From Proteiniphilum sp. UBA4084 (GTDB taxonomy: Bacteria > Bacteroidota > Bacteroidia > Bacteroidales > Dysgonomonadaceae), in assembly GCA_002383605.1 (NCBI GenBank), contig DFYK01000043.1:1-33724 (forward strand): a stretch of DNA of 33,724 nucleotides, in the 5' to 3' direction. This document shows positions 18,020-27,119 of this stretch, in pieces. The notes beneath the pieces are model-generated. The model was given only the letters and a program-made list of their open reading frames with translations. It was not told the origin of the DNA and did not search any database. The position numbers and the translations under genes are program-made. How positions within the stretch are numbered: position 1 is the first letter of the stretch; each line of letters starts with the position of its first letter.

Positions 18020-19393
18020 ATGAAAGAAAGGAGTTTAATTATTTCAATTTTATTTGTTTTCTGTAGCGGATTGGCAGCAGGAAAAGATTTTAATGTTAAA
18101 GATTTTGGAGCGAAAGGAAATGGGAAAACCATGGATTCTCCAGCTATTCAAAAGGCAATAGACAGATGTGCCAAAAGTGGCGGAGGAAGAGTAATTGTTC
18201 CCCAAGGTACTTATCTTTGTGCAACCATTGTACTGAAAGATAAGGTGACACTTTCCGTTCAGAAAGATGCACTTCTACTGGGAACAACGGATATAAACGC
18301 TTACAAAAATCTGGATCCCTTTACCGAAGGATTGGGGATTGAAGTCGGCTCTGCATTTATCGTTGCGATAGATGCGAAGAATGTCGGGCTGGAAGGAGAA
18401 GGGATAATCGACGGACAAGGCTCCGCATTGAAAGCGAAACATATTGAAACAGACACGAGGCCCGAAGGTCAACGATGGGGATTAAGGCCCTTTTTGTTGC
18501 GCATAGTACGGTGCGACGGGGTAAAAGTAAAGGACATTACCCTGAAATATGCCGGGGCATGGACATCTCATTATTTCCAAAGCAGAAATATTGAGATTGA
18601 TAATGTCAAAATTCAAAGTGTGGGCATCGCCCATAATGATGGCATTAACATCGACGGCTGTCAGGAAGTCAGCATATCAAATTGTGATATCGTGAGTGGA
18701 GATGATGCGCTCTGCTTTAAATCCACATCTGCTAAAATGCCCTGCAGGAATATTGTAGTTGACAATATGCGTTTAAAAAGCAATCAGGCAGGGATCAAAA
18801 TGGGCACAGAGTCGATGGCTGGTTTCGAGAATATTAAAATTACAAATTGTCATATCTATGATACCAAAAACGGTGGAATCAAGCTTTTCACGGTCGATGG
18901 CGCAAAACTAAGGGACATTATCATTGAAGATATCACCATGGATAACGTAAGGACGCCCATGATGTTCCGGCTTGGGGCACGGTTGAATGTTTTCAGAAAA
19001 AACGAAGATGTACAACAACCCATCGGTTTATTCGAACGGGTATTGGTCAAAAATGTAAAGGCGGTTGCAGACGATGATTCACAATTAGATCCTCCTACCG
19101 GAATATTGATTACGGGTATTCCTGGACATTACATCACCGACCTGACACTGGAAAATATTGAGATCACCTTGTTGGGTACGGGTACCGAAGAGCACGCGAA
19201 ACGCGTTGTACAGGAAGCAATTTCGGAGTACCCGGAGGTGAAGACATTCGGCCCCTATATTCCTGCCTATGGCTTGTGGGCCCGCCATGTGAAGAACCTG
19301 GTGCTTAAAAACGTCATATTCCATTTAAAGAATGCGGATTCCCGACCGGAATTTATCTTTGATGATGCGGCGAAAGTGGAGATATACCGGTAA
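18020..19393 (+). CDS. GH28 family polygalacturonase-like glycosidase
   Basis: GH28 enzymes hydrolyse alpha-galacturonic acid linkages in pectins or rhamnogalacturonans by inversion. A GTG at 17999 opens the frame inside the previous gene, but ATG 18020, six bases after that gene's stop, starts a normal signal peptide, giving 457 residues. The pectin-lyase-like entry motif F-N-V-K-D-F-G-A-K-G-N-G-K is near the mature N-terminus. Catalytic motifs: H-N-D-G-I-N-I-D (Asp207 and Asp212) and S-G-D-D-A-L-C-F-K-S (Asp228, Asp229). The G-H-G histidine of classical endo-polygalacturonases is replaced by the Q-A-G-I-K-M-G-T-E-S segment, a variation I associate with exo- or rhamnogalacturonan-type Bacteroidota members. 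It is probably periplasmic and exo-acting on imported oligosaccharides, which is inference. Confidence 0.9.
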   Translation: MKERSLIISILFVFCSGLAAGKDFNVKDFGAKGNGKTMDSPAIQKAIDRCAKSGGGRVIVPQGTYLCATIVLKDKVTLSVQKDALLLGTTDINAYKNLDPFTEGLGIEVGSAFIVAIDAKNVGLEGEGIIDGQGSALKAKHIETDTRPEGQRWGLRPFLLRIVRCDGVKVKDITLKYAGAWTSHYFQSRNIEIDNVKIQSVGIAHNDGINIDGCQEVSISNCDIVSGDDALCFKSTSAKMPCRNIVVDNMRLKSNQAGIKMGTESMAGFENIKITNCHIYDTKNGGIKLFTVDGAKLRDIIIEDITMDNVRTPMMFRLGARLNVFRKNEDVQQPIGLFERVLVKNVKAVADDDSQLDPPTGILITGIPGHYITDLTLENIEITLLGTGTEEHAKRVVQEAISEYPEVKTFGPYIPAYGLWARHVKNLVLKNVIFHLKNADSRPEFIFDDAAKVEIYR

Positions 19394-19499
19394 CATACTG
19401 ACAATGAATGAATATTTTCGTCGGGAAATATGAACAGAAAACAAACATGGCTGAATCATGTCGTTTGCATGAATATAAAAACAAATTAATAAATTAACT

Positions 19500-20669
19500 A
19501 TGAGAACTTTTTTTACATTGCTGCTTCTGGCCGTGTCCCTCCTTCTTATGGAGTCTTGTACCAAGGTCGATCCGGTGACAAAGATTGTACAGGATCAACT
19601 AAAAGAGGAAATACTGAAAAGGGCGGAGAGTAACCTGAACGAACAACCCATCACAGTAACTGCTTTTCGGAGCGAAAGAAGCGCGGGAGGAAGTCATGAT
19701 TTTTATTCGGAAGGCGATTACTGGTGGCCGGATTCACTCAATCCGGAAGGACCCTACGTACAACGTGATGGCCAGACAAATCCCGACAATTTTGTGGCGC
19801 ACCGGCATGCAATGATCCGTTTCAGCACATTGGTCGGCAACCTGACGTCGGCTTATCTGCTGACAAAAGACAGGAAATACATTGATGCGGCACTGGTACA
19901 TGTCCGGGCCTGGTTTATCAACGAAGAGACCAGAATGAACCCGAACCTGCTCTATGCACAGGCAATCAAAGGCATCACAACCGGTCGAGGAATCGGGATT
20001 ATCGATACCATTCACCTGATTGAAGTGGTGCAATCGTTATTAAAAATGGAAGAACAGGGATTACTGTCAGAAGAGGATCTGGAAAGTACCAAACGATGGA
20101 TTTCAGCGTATTTGACGTGGCTGACCACGCATCCGAATGGAATAGCCGAGATGAATGCACAGAACAACCACGGCACTTGCTGGGTGATGCAGGCTGCCAT
20201 CTTTGCAAAATATGCCGGCAACAAGGAAGTGCTGGATCTCTGTACAGATCGGTACAAGACAGTTCTTCTGCCGGATCAGATGGGAACAGACGGAAGCTTC
20301 CCACGTGAGTTGCGCAGGACCAAACCCTATGGATATTCGCTTTTTAATCTTGATGCCATGGCTACGGTTTGTCGGATATTGTCGACAGAAGAGGACAACC
20401 TGTGGACATATACCACGCCGGACGGAAAAAATATACAGAAAGGGATTGATTTTTTACTGCCCTTTGTTGTAGACAAATCTACATGGAAATACAAACCCGA
20501 TGTAATGTACTGGGATGAGTGGCCTGTGGCGCAACCCTTCCTTTTCTTCGGGGCAATCGGATTAAAGAATGAAACATACCTTGAGGTATGGAAAACACTC
20601 GACCATTTCCCGGTAAATGACGAGGTGATCCGCAACCTGCCGATACGCAATCCGATCATATGGCTATGA
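19500..20669 (+). CDS. Alginate-lyase-superfamily (PL5/PL38-like) polysaccharide lyase, lipoprotein
   Basis: This family makes (alpha/alpha) toroid lyases that break uronic acid linkages; PL5 members act on mannuronate and PL38 members on glucuronan. The 389-residue protein has a lipoprotein leader ending M-E-S-C (Cys20), so it is membrane anchored and possibly at the surface. The family motif N-N-H-G is at 222-225, where PL5 has its catalytic Asn-His. The later R-E-L-R-R-T-K-P-Y-G-Y-S segment (Arg272, Tyr279) has the seven-residue Arg-to-Tyr spacing of the catalytic Arg239/Tyr246 in lyase A1-III. An N-terminal E-G-D-Y-W-W-P-D segment is also typical. The 106-base gap upstream is among the longer ones in the locus. 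Which uronide it cuts is not determined; together with PL6 it implies a uronic-acid backbone. Confidence 0.82.
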   Translation: MRTFFTLLLLAVSLLLMESCTKVDPVTKIVQDQLKEEILKRAESNLNEQPITVTAFRSERSAGGSHDFYSEGDYWWPDSLNPEGPYVQRDGQTNPDNFVAHRHAMIRFSTLVGNLTSAYLLTKDRKYIDAALVHVRAWFINEETRMNPNLLYAQAIKGITTGRGIGIIDTIHLIEVVQSLLKMEEQGLLSEEDLESTKRWISAYLTWLTTHPNGIAEMNAQNNHGTCWVMQAAIFAKYAGNKEVLDLCTDRYKTVLLPDQMGTDGSFPRELRRTKPYGYSLFNLDAMATVCRILSTEEDNLWTYTTPDGKNIQKGIDFLLPFVVDKSTWKYKPDVMYWDEWPVAQPFLFFGAIGLKNETYLEVWKTLDHFPVNDEVIRNLPIRNPIIWL

Positions 20670-20710
20670 TCATCATAAAGTAAACAGCATAAAAAGTAGC
20701 ATCAAGCAAA

Positions 20711-22846
20711 ATGAAAAAAGTAATTCTAAGTATATCGCTATCTCTTGTTGCGTTGTTCCTTTCAGCGCAAATAAACTGGCAACAGGTTGAACCTGGTGTT
20801 TGGAAAGGAATTGTGGGAACTCCCGAGGCATACTCTTTATTGGGTGTTGCCGGTATTTCCCCGCAATCCGAGGCGTTAAAGAAAATGCCGGCAGTAAACT
20901 TTCCTGCATTCGGGAATGAGGTGGTGGGAGCAGTATCCGACGGCAAAACATCGTTGCGGATACCGCTGGTAAAAGGAGAACAATTGTATGGCTTTGGGCT
21001 GAATTTTCAGACAGTGCATCAGCGTGGAAAAATTCTGAACCTGCATGTGGATCATTACGGTGGGAAGGATAACGGACGAACACATGCACCGGTTCCCTTT
21101 TACGTTTCCAGCCAGGGATACGGCGTATTGGTCAACTCCGCCCGCTATCTGACGGTTTACGCAGGAACAGGCGTTCGAAAAGATAGTCCCAATGCTCCGA
21201 TTGCTCAGGACAGGAATACCGATAAAAAATGGTCGGCACGTCCCTATTCCGATGCTGTGGAGATCCTGGTCCCCGCCGAAGGTGTGGAAATATACCTGTT
21301 TGCAGGCCCTACCCCAATGAACGCGATCCGCAGGTATAATTTATATTGCGGTGGAGGTACCCTGCCCCCACGCTGGGGATTGGGTTTTACCCAGCGCACC
21401 CAACGACTTTATACCGATGAGCAGGTGAAGGAAGAGGTGGCACTGTTTGAAGAAAAAGGGTTCCCACTGGATTACATCGGTTTGGAACCGGGATGGCAAA
21501 GCAAAGCATATCCCTGCACGTTTGAATGGGATGAAGGAAGATATCCCGATCCGGCAGGATTTGTAAAAGAGATGGCTGAACTTGGTGTGCGCATCAATTT
21601 ATGGACCAACCCCTATATCTCTCCGTCCTCAGGCATTTATAAAGAGATGGTTCCGCTGAGTGGTTCACACACTGTTTGGAATGGAATTGTACCGGATTTT
21701 TCTTTGGAGGCAGCTCAAAAAATATGGACAGAAAAACTTAAAAAAGAACATCTGTCCATCGGTGTCAGTGGCTATAAAATTGACGAAGTGGATGGTTATG
21801 ACCACTATCTGTGGCCGGATGTAGCAACCTTTCCTTCCGGATTAAGTGCAGAACAGATGCGACAGACCTATGGTTTATGGGCCCAGAAAATAACCGCCGA
21901 TATGTACCGCGAACAAAATGTAAGAACATTTGGTCTGGTAAGAGCTTCCAATGCAGGTGGCAATTCCATGCCCTACGTCATATACAACGATTACTACAGC
22001 CATGAAGATTTTATCACCGCATTAATCAACAGCGGGTTCAGCGGTGTACTATGGACGCCGGAAGTCAGGGGTTCCAAAACCGGTGAGGAGTGGTTAAGAC
22101 GGTTCCAGTCGGTCGTTTTTTCACCCATGGCCATGATCAATGCCTGGTCCAGCGGAACAAAACCCTGGTCTTTCTCTGAGGTAAGCGAAAGCGTAAAAGA
22201 ATATGCCCTTCTGCGGATGCAGATGATGCCCTATTGGTACTCTGAATTTGCAAAATACCATTTCGAAGGAACACCTCCTTTCAGGGGAATGAATCTGGAA
22301 CCGGGTTTCAATGTGAAGGTGACCGAAGAAGTCCTATCTCAAAATCTGGAAGAAAATCCCTACCTGGAGGCTGTAAACAAAGAAGTAAAAGACCAGTATA
22401 TGGCCGGGGAATACCTTTTGGTAGCCCCTATGTTCGTGGGTCAGGAGTCACGCAAAGTAATCCTTCCCAAAGGAAACTGGTATGATTTCTACACGGGCGA
22501 ATATGCCGGAAATGGTGAGGTAATCACGGTGACACCCGGGTTGGAGAAAATACCGGTATTTGTGAAAGATGGTGGCATCATACCCATGATGACTCCCCTG
22601 TTGCATGCACCGAAAGCGGGAGAAATAGTCGATCTTGAAGTCCGTCATTACGGAACAAAGCCAAACAGCTATTTGCTTTACGACGACGATGGCGAAACAT
22701 TTGATTATGAGAAGGGAGCATACTCCTGGAGAACGTTGACCGTGAAGGCAGATAAAAAGAACAAACTTGTCGGAGAAATTTCCAAAGCGGAAAAGAACAA
22801 ACCAAATACAATCGGCAAGATAGCGTGGAAATTCATGACAAAATAA
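20711..22846 (+). CDS. GH31 family alpha-glycosidase, divergent acid/base motif
   Basis: GH31 includes alpha-glucosidases, alpha-xylosidases and some alpha-galactosidases. The 711-residue protein has a signal peptide (cleavage near residue 19-20), an N-terminal beta-sandwich with G-E-Q-L-Y-G-F-G, a TIM barrel beginning LPPRWGLGF, and C-terminal beta domains that include a late L-L-Y-D-D-D-G segment. The nucleophile is probably Asp358 in Y-K-I-D-E-V-D-G-Y. The acid/base region differs: instead of the usual W-T/S-G-D it reads Y-N-D-Y-Y-S-H-E-D-F (Asp427, Asp433) before a GFSGVLWTPEVRG segment replacing the usual D-I-G-G-F. This points to a non-standard GH31 subgroup whose sugar specificity I cannot name. 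It lies 22 bases from GH36, so the pair may work on the same alpha-linked side chain. Confidence 0.85.
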   Translation: MKKVILSISLSLVALFLSAQINWQQVEPGVWKGIVGTPEAYSLLGVAGISPQSEALKKMPAVNFPAFGNEVVGAVSDGKTSLRIPLVKGEQLYGFGLNFQTVHQRGKILNLHVDHYGGKDNGRTHAPVPFYVSSQGYGVLVNSARYLTVYAGTGVRKDSPNAPIAQDRNTDKKWSARPYSDAVEILVPAEGVEIYLFAGPTPMNAIRRYNLYCGGGTLPPRWGLGFTQRTQRLYTDEQVKEEVALFEEKGFPLDYIGLEPGWQSKAYPCTFEWDEGRYPDPAGFVKEMAELGVRINLWTNPYISPSSGIYKEMVPLSGSHTVWNGIVPDFSLEAAQKIWTEKLKKEHLSIGVSGYKIDEVDGYDHYLWPDVATFPSGLSAEQMRQTYGLWAQKITADMYREQNVRTFGLVRASNAGGNSMPYVIYNDYYSHEDFITALINSGFSGVLWTPEVRGSKTGEEWLRRFQSVVFSPMAMINAWSSGTKPWSFSEVSESVKEYALLRMQMMPYWYSEFAKYHFEGTPPFRGMNLEPGFNVKVTEEVLSQNLEENPYLEAVNKEVKDQYMAGEYLLVAPMFVGQESRKVILPKGNWYDFYTGEYAGNGEVITVTPGLEKIPVFVKDGGIIPMMTPLLHAPKAGEIVDLEVRHYGTKPNSYLLYDDDGETFDYEKGAYSWRTLTVKADKKNKLVGEISKAEKNKPNTIGKIAWKFMTK

Positions 22847-22868
22847 CAACAGTTAATCAGAAAAAAGA

Positions 22869-25043
22869 ATGATTCGTAAAAATATAGGACTCTCCATTCT
22901 GTTGTTTGTCTGTCTTGCCATACAGGCACAGGATTCCCCTGTTGCAAAAAAGATATTCAGCATCGCATCGGGAGAATTGAAACTGACGCTGATGGTGGGG
23001 AACGACGACCGGCTCTATCAGCTTTACTTTGGCAATGAAAATGTCAATGTAGAAATACCAAAGAAGCTCCCGACACGTGAATGGGAATTTTTGCCACCCT
23101 ACGGAAACGGGGTACTTACCGAGCCGGCAATTCAGGCAACCCATGCTGATGGCAACACCTCCACCGAGCTTTATTATGTGAACCACAAAACGGAAGGACT
23201 GCCGGATGGACTGGAACTGACAACGATTTATTTAAAAGATCCGGCCTATCCGTTTTACGTGGAAGTCTACCTGAAATCGTATCCCAAAACCAATATCCTG
23301 GAGATATGGAATTCCATTTCACACGACGAAGACGACAAAATAACCCTTTATCGCTATGCTTCAGCATCTCCTATTTTAAAAGCCAAAGAGTACTGGATGA
23401 CGCAGTTTATAGGAAACTATAAACGGGAAGCAACACTTGCAGAAGAAAGACTGTCGGAAGGAATGAAGATCCTGGATTCGAAACTCGGAATACGGGCAAC
23501 GCAAATGCGCATACCATCCTTCATGCTTTCTCTGAATCAGAAAGCAGAGGAAAACAGCGGTGAAATCTTTGGGGCATCACTGAGCTGGCCGGGCAGTTTT
23601 CAACTGGCTTTTGATATGGACTGGAATAAAAACCTGCGGGTCCTGACCGGCATAAATCCTGCGGGAGCACAGTACCATCTGCTGAAAGGGGAAAAATTTG
23701 ATACCCCCCCAATTGTATGGGCATACAGCAGGAGCGGAAAGGGCGATATCAGTCGGAAATTTCATCGCTGGTCCACTGATTATGTCATCAGAGACCCACA
23801 AAAGGATCGCCCTATTCTACTTAACAATTGGGAGGCAACGCATTGCGATTTTGACGAGAAGAAGTTATCCGCCCTTTTTGACGGTGCACAACAGGTGGGT
23901 GCTGAGCTGTTTCTGCTTGACGACGGCTGGTTTGGAAATGGCGAATTTTCCCGGGACGACGACAAAAGAGGATTGGGCGACTGGCAGGTTTCCCAGAAAA
24001 AACTGCCGAACGGGTTTCCTTATTTGGTGAAGGAAGCCAAAAAAAGGAACATTGATTTTGGTATCTGGATCGAACCGGAAATGGTAAATCCCAAGAGTAC
24101 GCTTTACCAAAAATATCCGGACTGGATCATTACACAACCAAAGCGGGAACCCATTCTGGGTCGAAACCAGGAGATTCTCGACCTGACCCGTCCCGAGGTG
24201 CAGGCATTCGAATGGAAAGTAATAAATGACATATTACATCCCAATCCGGGCATAGCCTATGTGAAATGGGACTGCAACCGCTATGTGACACAACCGGGAT
24301 CAAACTATCTTCCGGCAGGCGAGCAGAGCCATCTTTTGATTGATTACAACCGGGAGTTGTTAAAGCTGATGGACCGCTTTGCCACGAACTTCCCCAATGT
24401 CATGGCGATGATCTGTTCCGGTGGTGGCGGCAGAGTAGATTTTGGTTCGTTGAAATATTTCCATTCATTCTGGCCGAGCGACAATACAGATCCGATTCAG
24501 CGTGTAAAAATACAATGGGGTTTTTCCCATTTCTTTCCAGCAAGCACCATCTCCTCGCACGTGACCCGCATGGGAAAAGCAAAAATGAAGTTCGCCATCG
24601 ATGTGGCTTTAAGCGGGGCATTCGGCGTAGACCTCGCATTGAACAATGCCACACCCGAAGAACGGGAACAAATAGCGGAAGGTATCCGTATTTACAAAAG
24701 TACCATCCGTGATATAGTGATGTCAGGAGAACTGTATCGACTTCTCTCTCCGTATGACAGTCCGACCTCTTCATTGAGTTATGTTTCGCAAAACAAAGAG
24801 CAGGCAATCCTTTATATTTATCAGATCGAAGACGGAAATACCCCCGTAATTTTCTTGAATGGCCTGGAAAAAGACAGAGACTATCTCGTTAAGGAAATCA
24901 ATATTCCCAAAGGGACTATCTCGAGATTTCCGGCAAATGAGAAACAATTTTCTGGTTTGGAATTGATGGAGAAGGGAATTAAAAATCCGCTGTCGGTGAA
25001 GTACGAGAGTGCCATATTTGAAATTAGTATTGTAAAAAAATAA
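22869..25043 (+). CDS. GH36 family alpha-galactosidase
   Basis: The enzyme removes terminal alpha-galactose with retention. The 724-residue length fits the standard three-domain GH36 architecture: N-terminal beta-supersandwich, (beta/alpha)8 barrel from about residue 315, and C-terminal beta domain. Barrel motifs are clear: L-L-N-N-W-E-A, the FLLDDGWFG segment, the GIWIEPEMV segment, nucleophile Asp468 in Y-V-K-W-D-C-N-R, and acid/base Asp538 in F-W-P-S-D-N-T-D. The 70-residue distance between the two Asp residues equals that in Geobacillus AgaA (Asp478/Asp548). The CSGGGGRVDFG stretch, a substrate-recognition loop, lies between them. A signal peptide of about 20 residues (MIRKNIGLSILLFVCLAIQA) predicts periplasmic location. 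The next gene starts four bases after the stop. Alpha-N-acetylgalactosaminidase activity, known in some GH36 members, is less likely but not excluded. Confidence 0.93.
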   Translation: MIRKNIGLSILLFVCLAIQAQDSPVAKKIFSIASGELKLTLMVGNDDRLYQLYFGNENVNVEIPKKLPTREWEFLPPYGNGVLTEPAIQATHADGNTSTELYYVNHKTEGLPDGLELTTIYLKDPAYPFYVEVYLKSYPKTNILEIWNSISHDEDDKITLYRYASASPILKAKEYWMTQFIGNYKREATLAEERLSEGMKILDSKLGIRATQMRIPSFMLSLNQKAEENSGEIFGASLSWPGSFQLAFDMDWNKNLRVLTGINPAGAQYHLLKGEKFDTPPIVWAYSRSGKGDISRKFHRWSTDYVIRDPQKDRPILLNNWEATHCDFDEKKLSALFDGAQQVGAELFLLDDGWFGNGEFSRDDDKRGLGDWQVSQKKLPNGFPYLVKEAKKRNIDFGIWIEPEMVNPKSTLYQKYPDWIITQPKREPILGRNQEILDLTRPEVQAFEWKVINDILHPNPGIAYVKWDCNRYVTQPGSNYLPAGEQSHLLIDYNRELLKLMDRFATNFPNVMAMICSGGGGRVDFGSLKYFHSFWPSDNTDPIQRVKIQWGFSHFFPASTISSHVTRMGKAKMKFAIDVALSGAFGVDLALNNATPEEREQIAEGIRIYKSTIRDIVMSGELYRLLSPYDSPTSSLSYVSQNKEQAILYIYQIEDGNTPVIFLNGLEKDRDYLVKEINIPKGTISRFPANEKQFSGLELMEKGIKNPLSVKYESAIFEISIVKK

Positions 25044-25047
25044 TCGC

Positions 25048-27072
25048 ATGAAGAAACAGCGTTTTTTGATTATATTTCTGTTGTTGCATACATATATGTT
25101 TGCTCAGAACGGAGACAGGTGGAGTATACAGGAGGATGGTTGCATCCGGTGGGTGATTGAACAGGGCAATATTCCGCATGCCGATCATCTTGAGATGAGC
25201 GGACAAATGTTATCGGTTGTGCTGCGATACGGAGTAGACGCGGAAGGGGCTTTTCATTTGAACAGAAGTCTGGTCTTCCCGATGCTCAGGATGAAGCCAA
25301 ATAAAACCCAAAGCAACCTGAAACAACGTTTTGATGTCAGCATTCCGGCATTGATCACCGTGGAAGATAAAAGTTTAACAAATGAGAAAGTGAAGGAGAT
25401 CACGTTCGATGGTATGTTGAAAGTTGAAAGCTCTTTCAGTTATATCAGTGGCAGAAACCAGGTGAACGATGGAATTAAAATGACCCGACGCCTTTATCCT
25501 TCCGCATTATCGCCCTTCTATTGTGAAGAATACGCTTTAGAAAACACGAAAGAGAAGCCTGTCACAATACGTATTCCGGAGTGGAAAATTGCCTATTCCA
25601 CTCCCGATTCTGCAGGCGTGTATGGGGCGTATAAGGTAGAAGCTCTGTTATCGAAAAATGGAACATTCGTGCTGAGACCAGGTGAAAAACTGGAGTTTTA
25701 CGCGCTGTTTTCCGGTAGAAAAATCAATAAATCTCCTTACCTCAATGCAAACATGATAGCTGAGCAAGATGCCAGGAAAAAACTGCTTGAACAATGGAGC
25801 AATAACCTGGTGTTAAGCACTCCGGATACTGTTTTAAACAGCATGTTCGCATTTGCAAAAATAAGGGGTGCTGAAAGTATTTACAGAACAAAGGGGGGAC
25901 TGATGCACGGCCCTGGCGGAGAATCATACTACGCAGCAATCTGGGCCAATGATCAGGCCGAATACATCAACCCCTTTTTCCCATACCTGGGTTATGATGT
26001 AGCAAACGAGTCGGCATTAAACTCATTCCGCCATTTTGCACGTTTTATGAATCCGGAATATAAGCCGATACCCAGCTCCATCATTTCGGAAGGAATGGGC
26101 ACCTGGCACGGGGCCAAAGACCGGGGTGACGGATCCATGATTGCCTATGGTGCGGCACGATACGCACTTGCTCGCGGCAACAAAGCCGAAGCGATGGAGC
26201 TATGGCCACTTATAGAGTGGTGTCTTGAGTTTTGCAACCGGAAACTAACGCCCTCCGGTGTGGTGGCATCCGATTCCGACGAATTGGAGAACAGGTTTCC
26301 GGCGGGTGACGCCAATTTAACCACTTCTTCGTTGTATTTTGATGCTTTACATTCAGCCGTTTTGCTGGGAAAAGAATTGGGTATACCTGCTTCCAAACTA
26401 AAGATATACGATCAACAGGCCAAAGCGCTCGAAAAAGCCATTGAAAAACATTTTGGATATGAAATTGAAGGGTTTCACAGCTATCGCTATTATGAAGGCA
26501 ACGAAATACTTCGCTCCTGGATATGTATGCCTTTGACAGTGGGGATATACACCCGTGCCAAAGGGACCGTAGATGCCCTGTTTTCACCAAGGCTATGGAC
26601 AGATAATGGATTGCTGACACAGGCCGGCACGGAGACTTTCTGGGACAGGTCTACCTTGTATGCGCTCAGAGGAAGCATTGCAGCCGGAGAAGTGGCAAAA
26701 GGGATCAGTTTCCTGAAAAAATATTCTCGCAAAAGATTGTTGGGAGATCATGTACCCTATGCCATAGAAGCATGGCCTGAAGGAGAACAACGTCATCTGT
26801 CGGCCGAAAGTGGGCTTTATTGCCGTATTTACACGGAAGGTCTGTTCGGCATACGCCCCACCGGACTCAGGAAGTTCGATATGACTCCCCGTCTGCCGCA
26901 AGATTGGAATTTCATGAATTTGGAAAACATCAAAGCGCATGAAACCAATTATTCTATATTTATTAACAGGCTGAATAACAATCTCCTGGAGGTAACAGTC
27001 ACAAAAAACAATCAACAACCCGTGATAAAAAAACGGATTAAAGAAGGTGAAAAAATTTCAGTACGCCTTTAA
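25048..27072 (+). CDS. Six-hairpin ((alpha/alpha)6-barrel) glycosidase-like protein, family not recognised
   Basis: This 674-residue exported protein has a signal peptide ending near F-A-Q (residue 20), about 220 residues of beta-rich sequence, then a helical barrel rich in paired tryptophan and glycine motifs. The barrel opens with GGLMHGPGGES and W-A-N-D-Q-A-E-Y (Trp299, Asp302), placed where GH15/GH63/GH78-type barrels carry a conserved W-x-x-D substrate contact. Then come S-E-G-M-G-T-W-H-G, D-S-D-E-L-E-N-R-F, and near residue 575-600 the highly ordered AWPEGEQRHLSAESGLYCR stretch, with several acidic candidates for catalysis. I do not recognise a named CAZy family; a GH78-like or newly numbered family is possible. 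It lies four bases after GH36, implying translational linkage and a role on the same side chain. Function is unassigned. Confidence 0.6.
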   Translation: MKKQRFLIIFLLLHTYMFAQNGDRWSIQEDGCIRWVIEQGNIPHADHLEMSGQMLSVVLRYGVDAEGAFHLNRSLVFPMLRMKPNKTQSNLKQRFDVSIPALITVEDKSLTNEKVKEITFDGMLKVESSFSYISGRNQVNDGIKMTRRLYPSALSPFYCEEYALENTKEKPVTIRIPEWKIAYSTPDSAGVYGAYKVEALLSKNGTFVLRPGEKLEFYALFSGRKINKSPYLNANMIAEQDARKKLLEQWSNNLVLSTPDTVLNSMFAFAKIRGAESIYRTKGGLMHGPGGESYYAAIWANDQAEYINPFFPYLGYDVANESALNSFRHFARFMNPEYKPIPSSIISEGMGTWHGAKDRGDGSMIAYGAARYALARGNKAEAMELWPLIEWCLEFCNRKLTPSGVVASDSDELENRFPAGDANLTTSSLYFDALHSAVLLGKELGIPASKLKIYDQQAKALEKAIEKHFGYEIEGFHSYRYYEGNEILRSWICMPLTVGIYTRAKGTVDALFSPRLWTDNGLLTQAGTETFWDRSTLYALRGSIAAGEVAKGISFLKKYSRKRLLGDHVPYAIEAWPEGEQRHLSAESGLYCRIYTEGLFGIRPTGLRKFDMTPRLPQDWNFMNLENIKAHETNYSIFINRLNNNLLEVTVTKNNQQPVIKKRIKEGEKISVRL

Positions 27073-27119
27073 AATATTTCTTAAAACCAGAATCAATCAA
27101 CCAAAAAATATAAGCAGTT

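Noticed and set aside
19394..19499. Possible promoter: TATTTTCG at 19413-19420 resembles the Bacteroidota -7 element TAnnTTTG
   Set aside because: It has a mismatch in the key TTTG part and no TTG-type -33 element at the right distance upstream.
16662..20669. Reading the locus as an alginate utilization locus because of PL6 and the alginate-lyase-superfamily protein
   Set aside because: No PL7, PL17 or alginate monomer metabolism genes are present, and GH28, GH105, fucosidases and alpha-galactosidases do not fit alginate.
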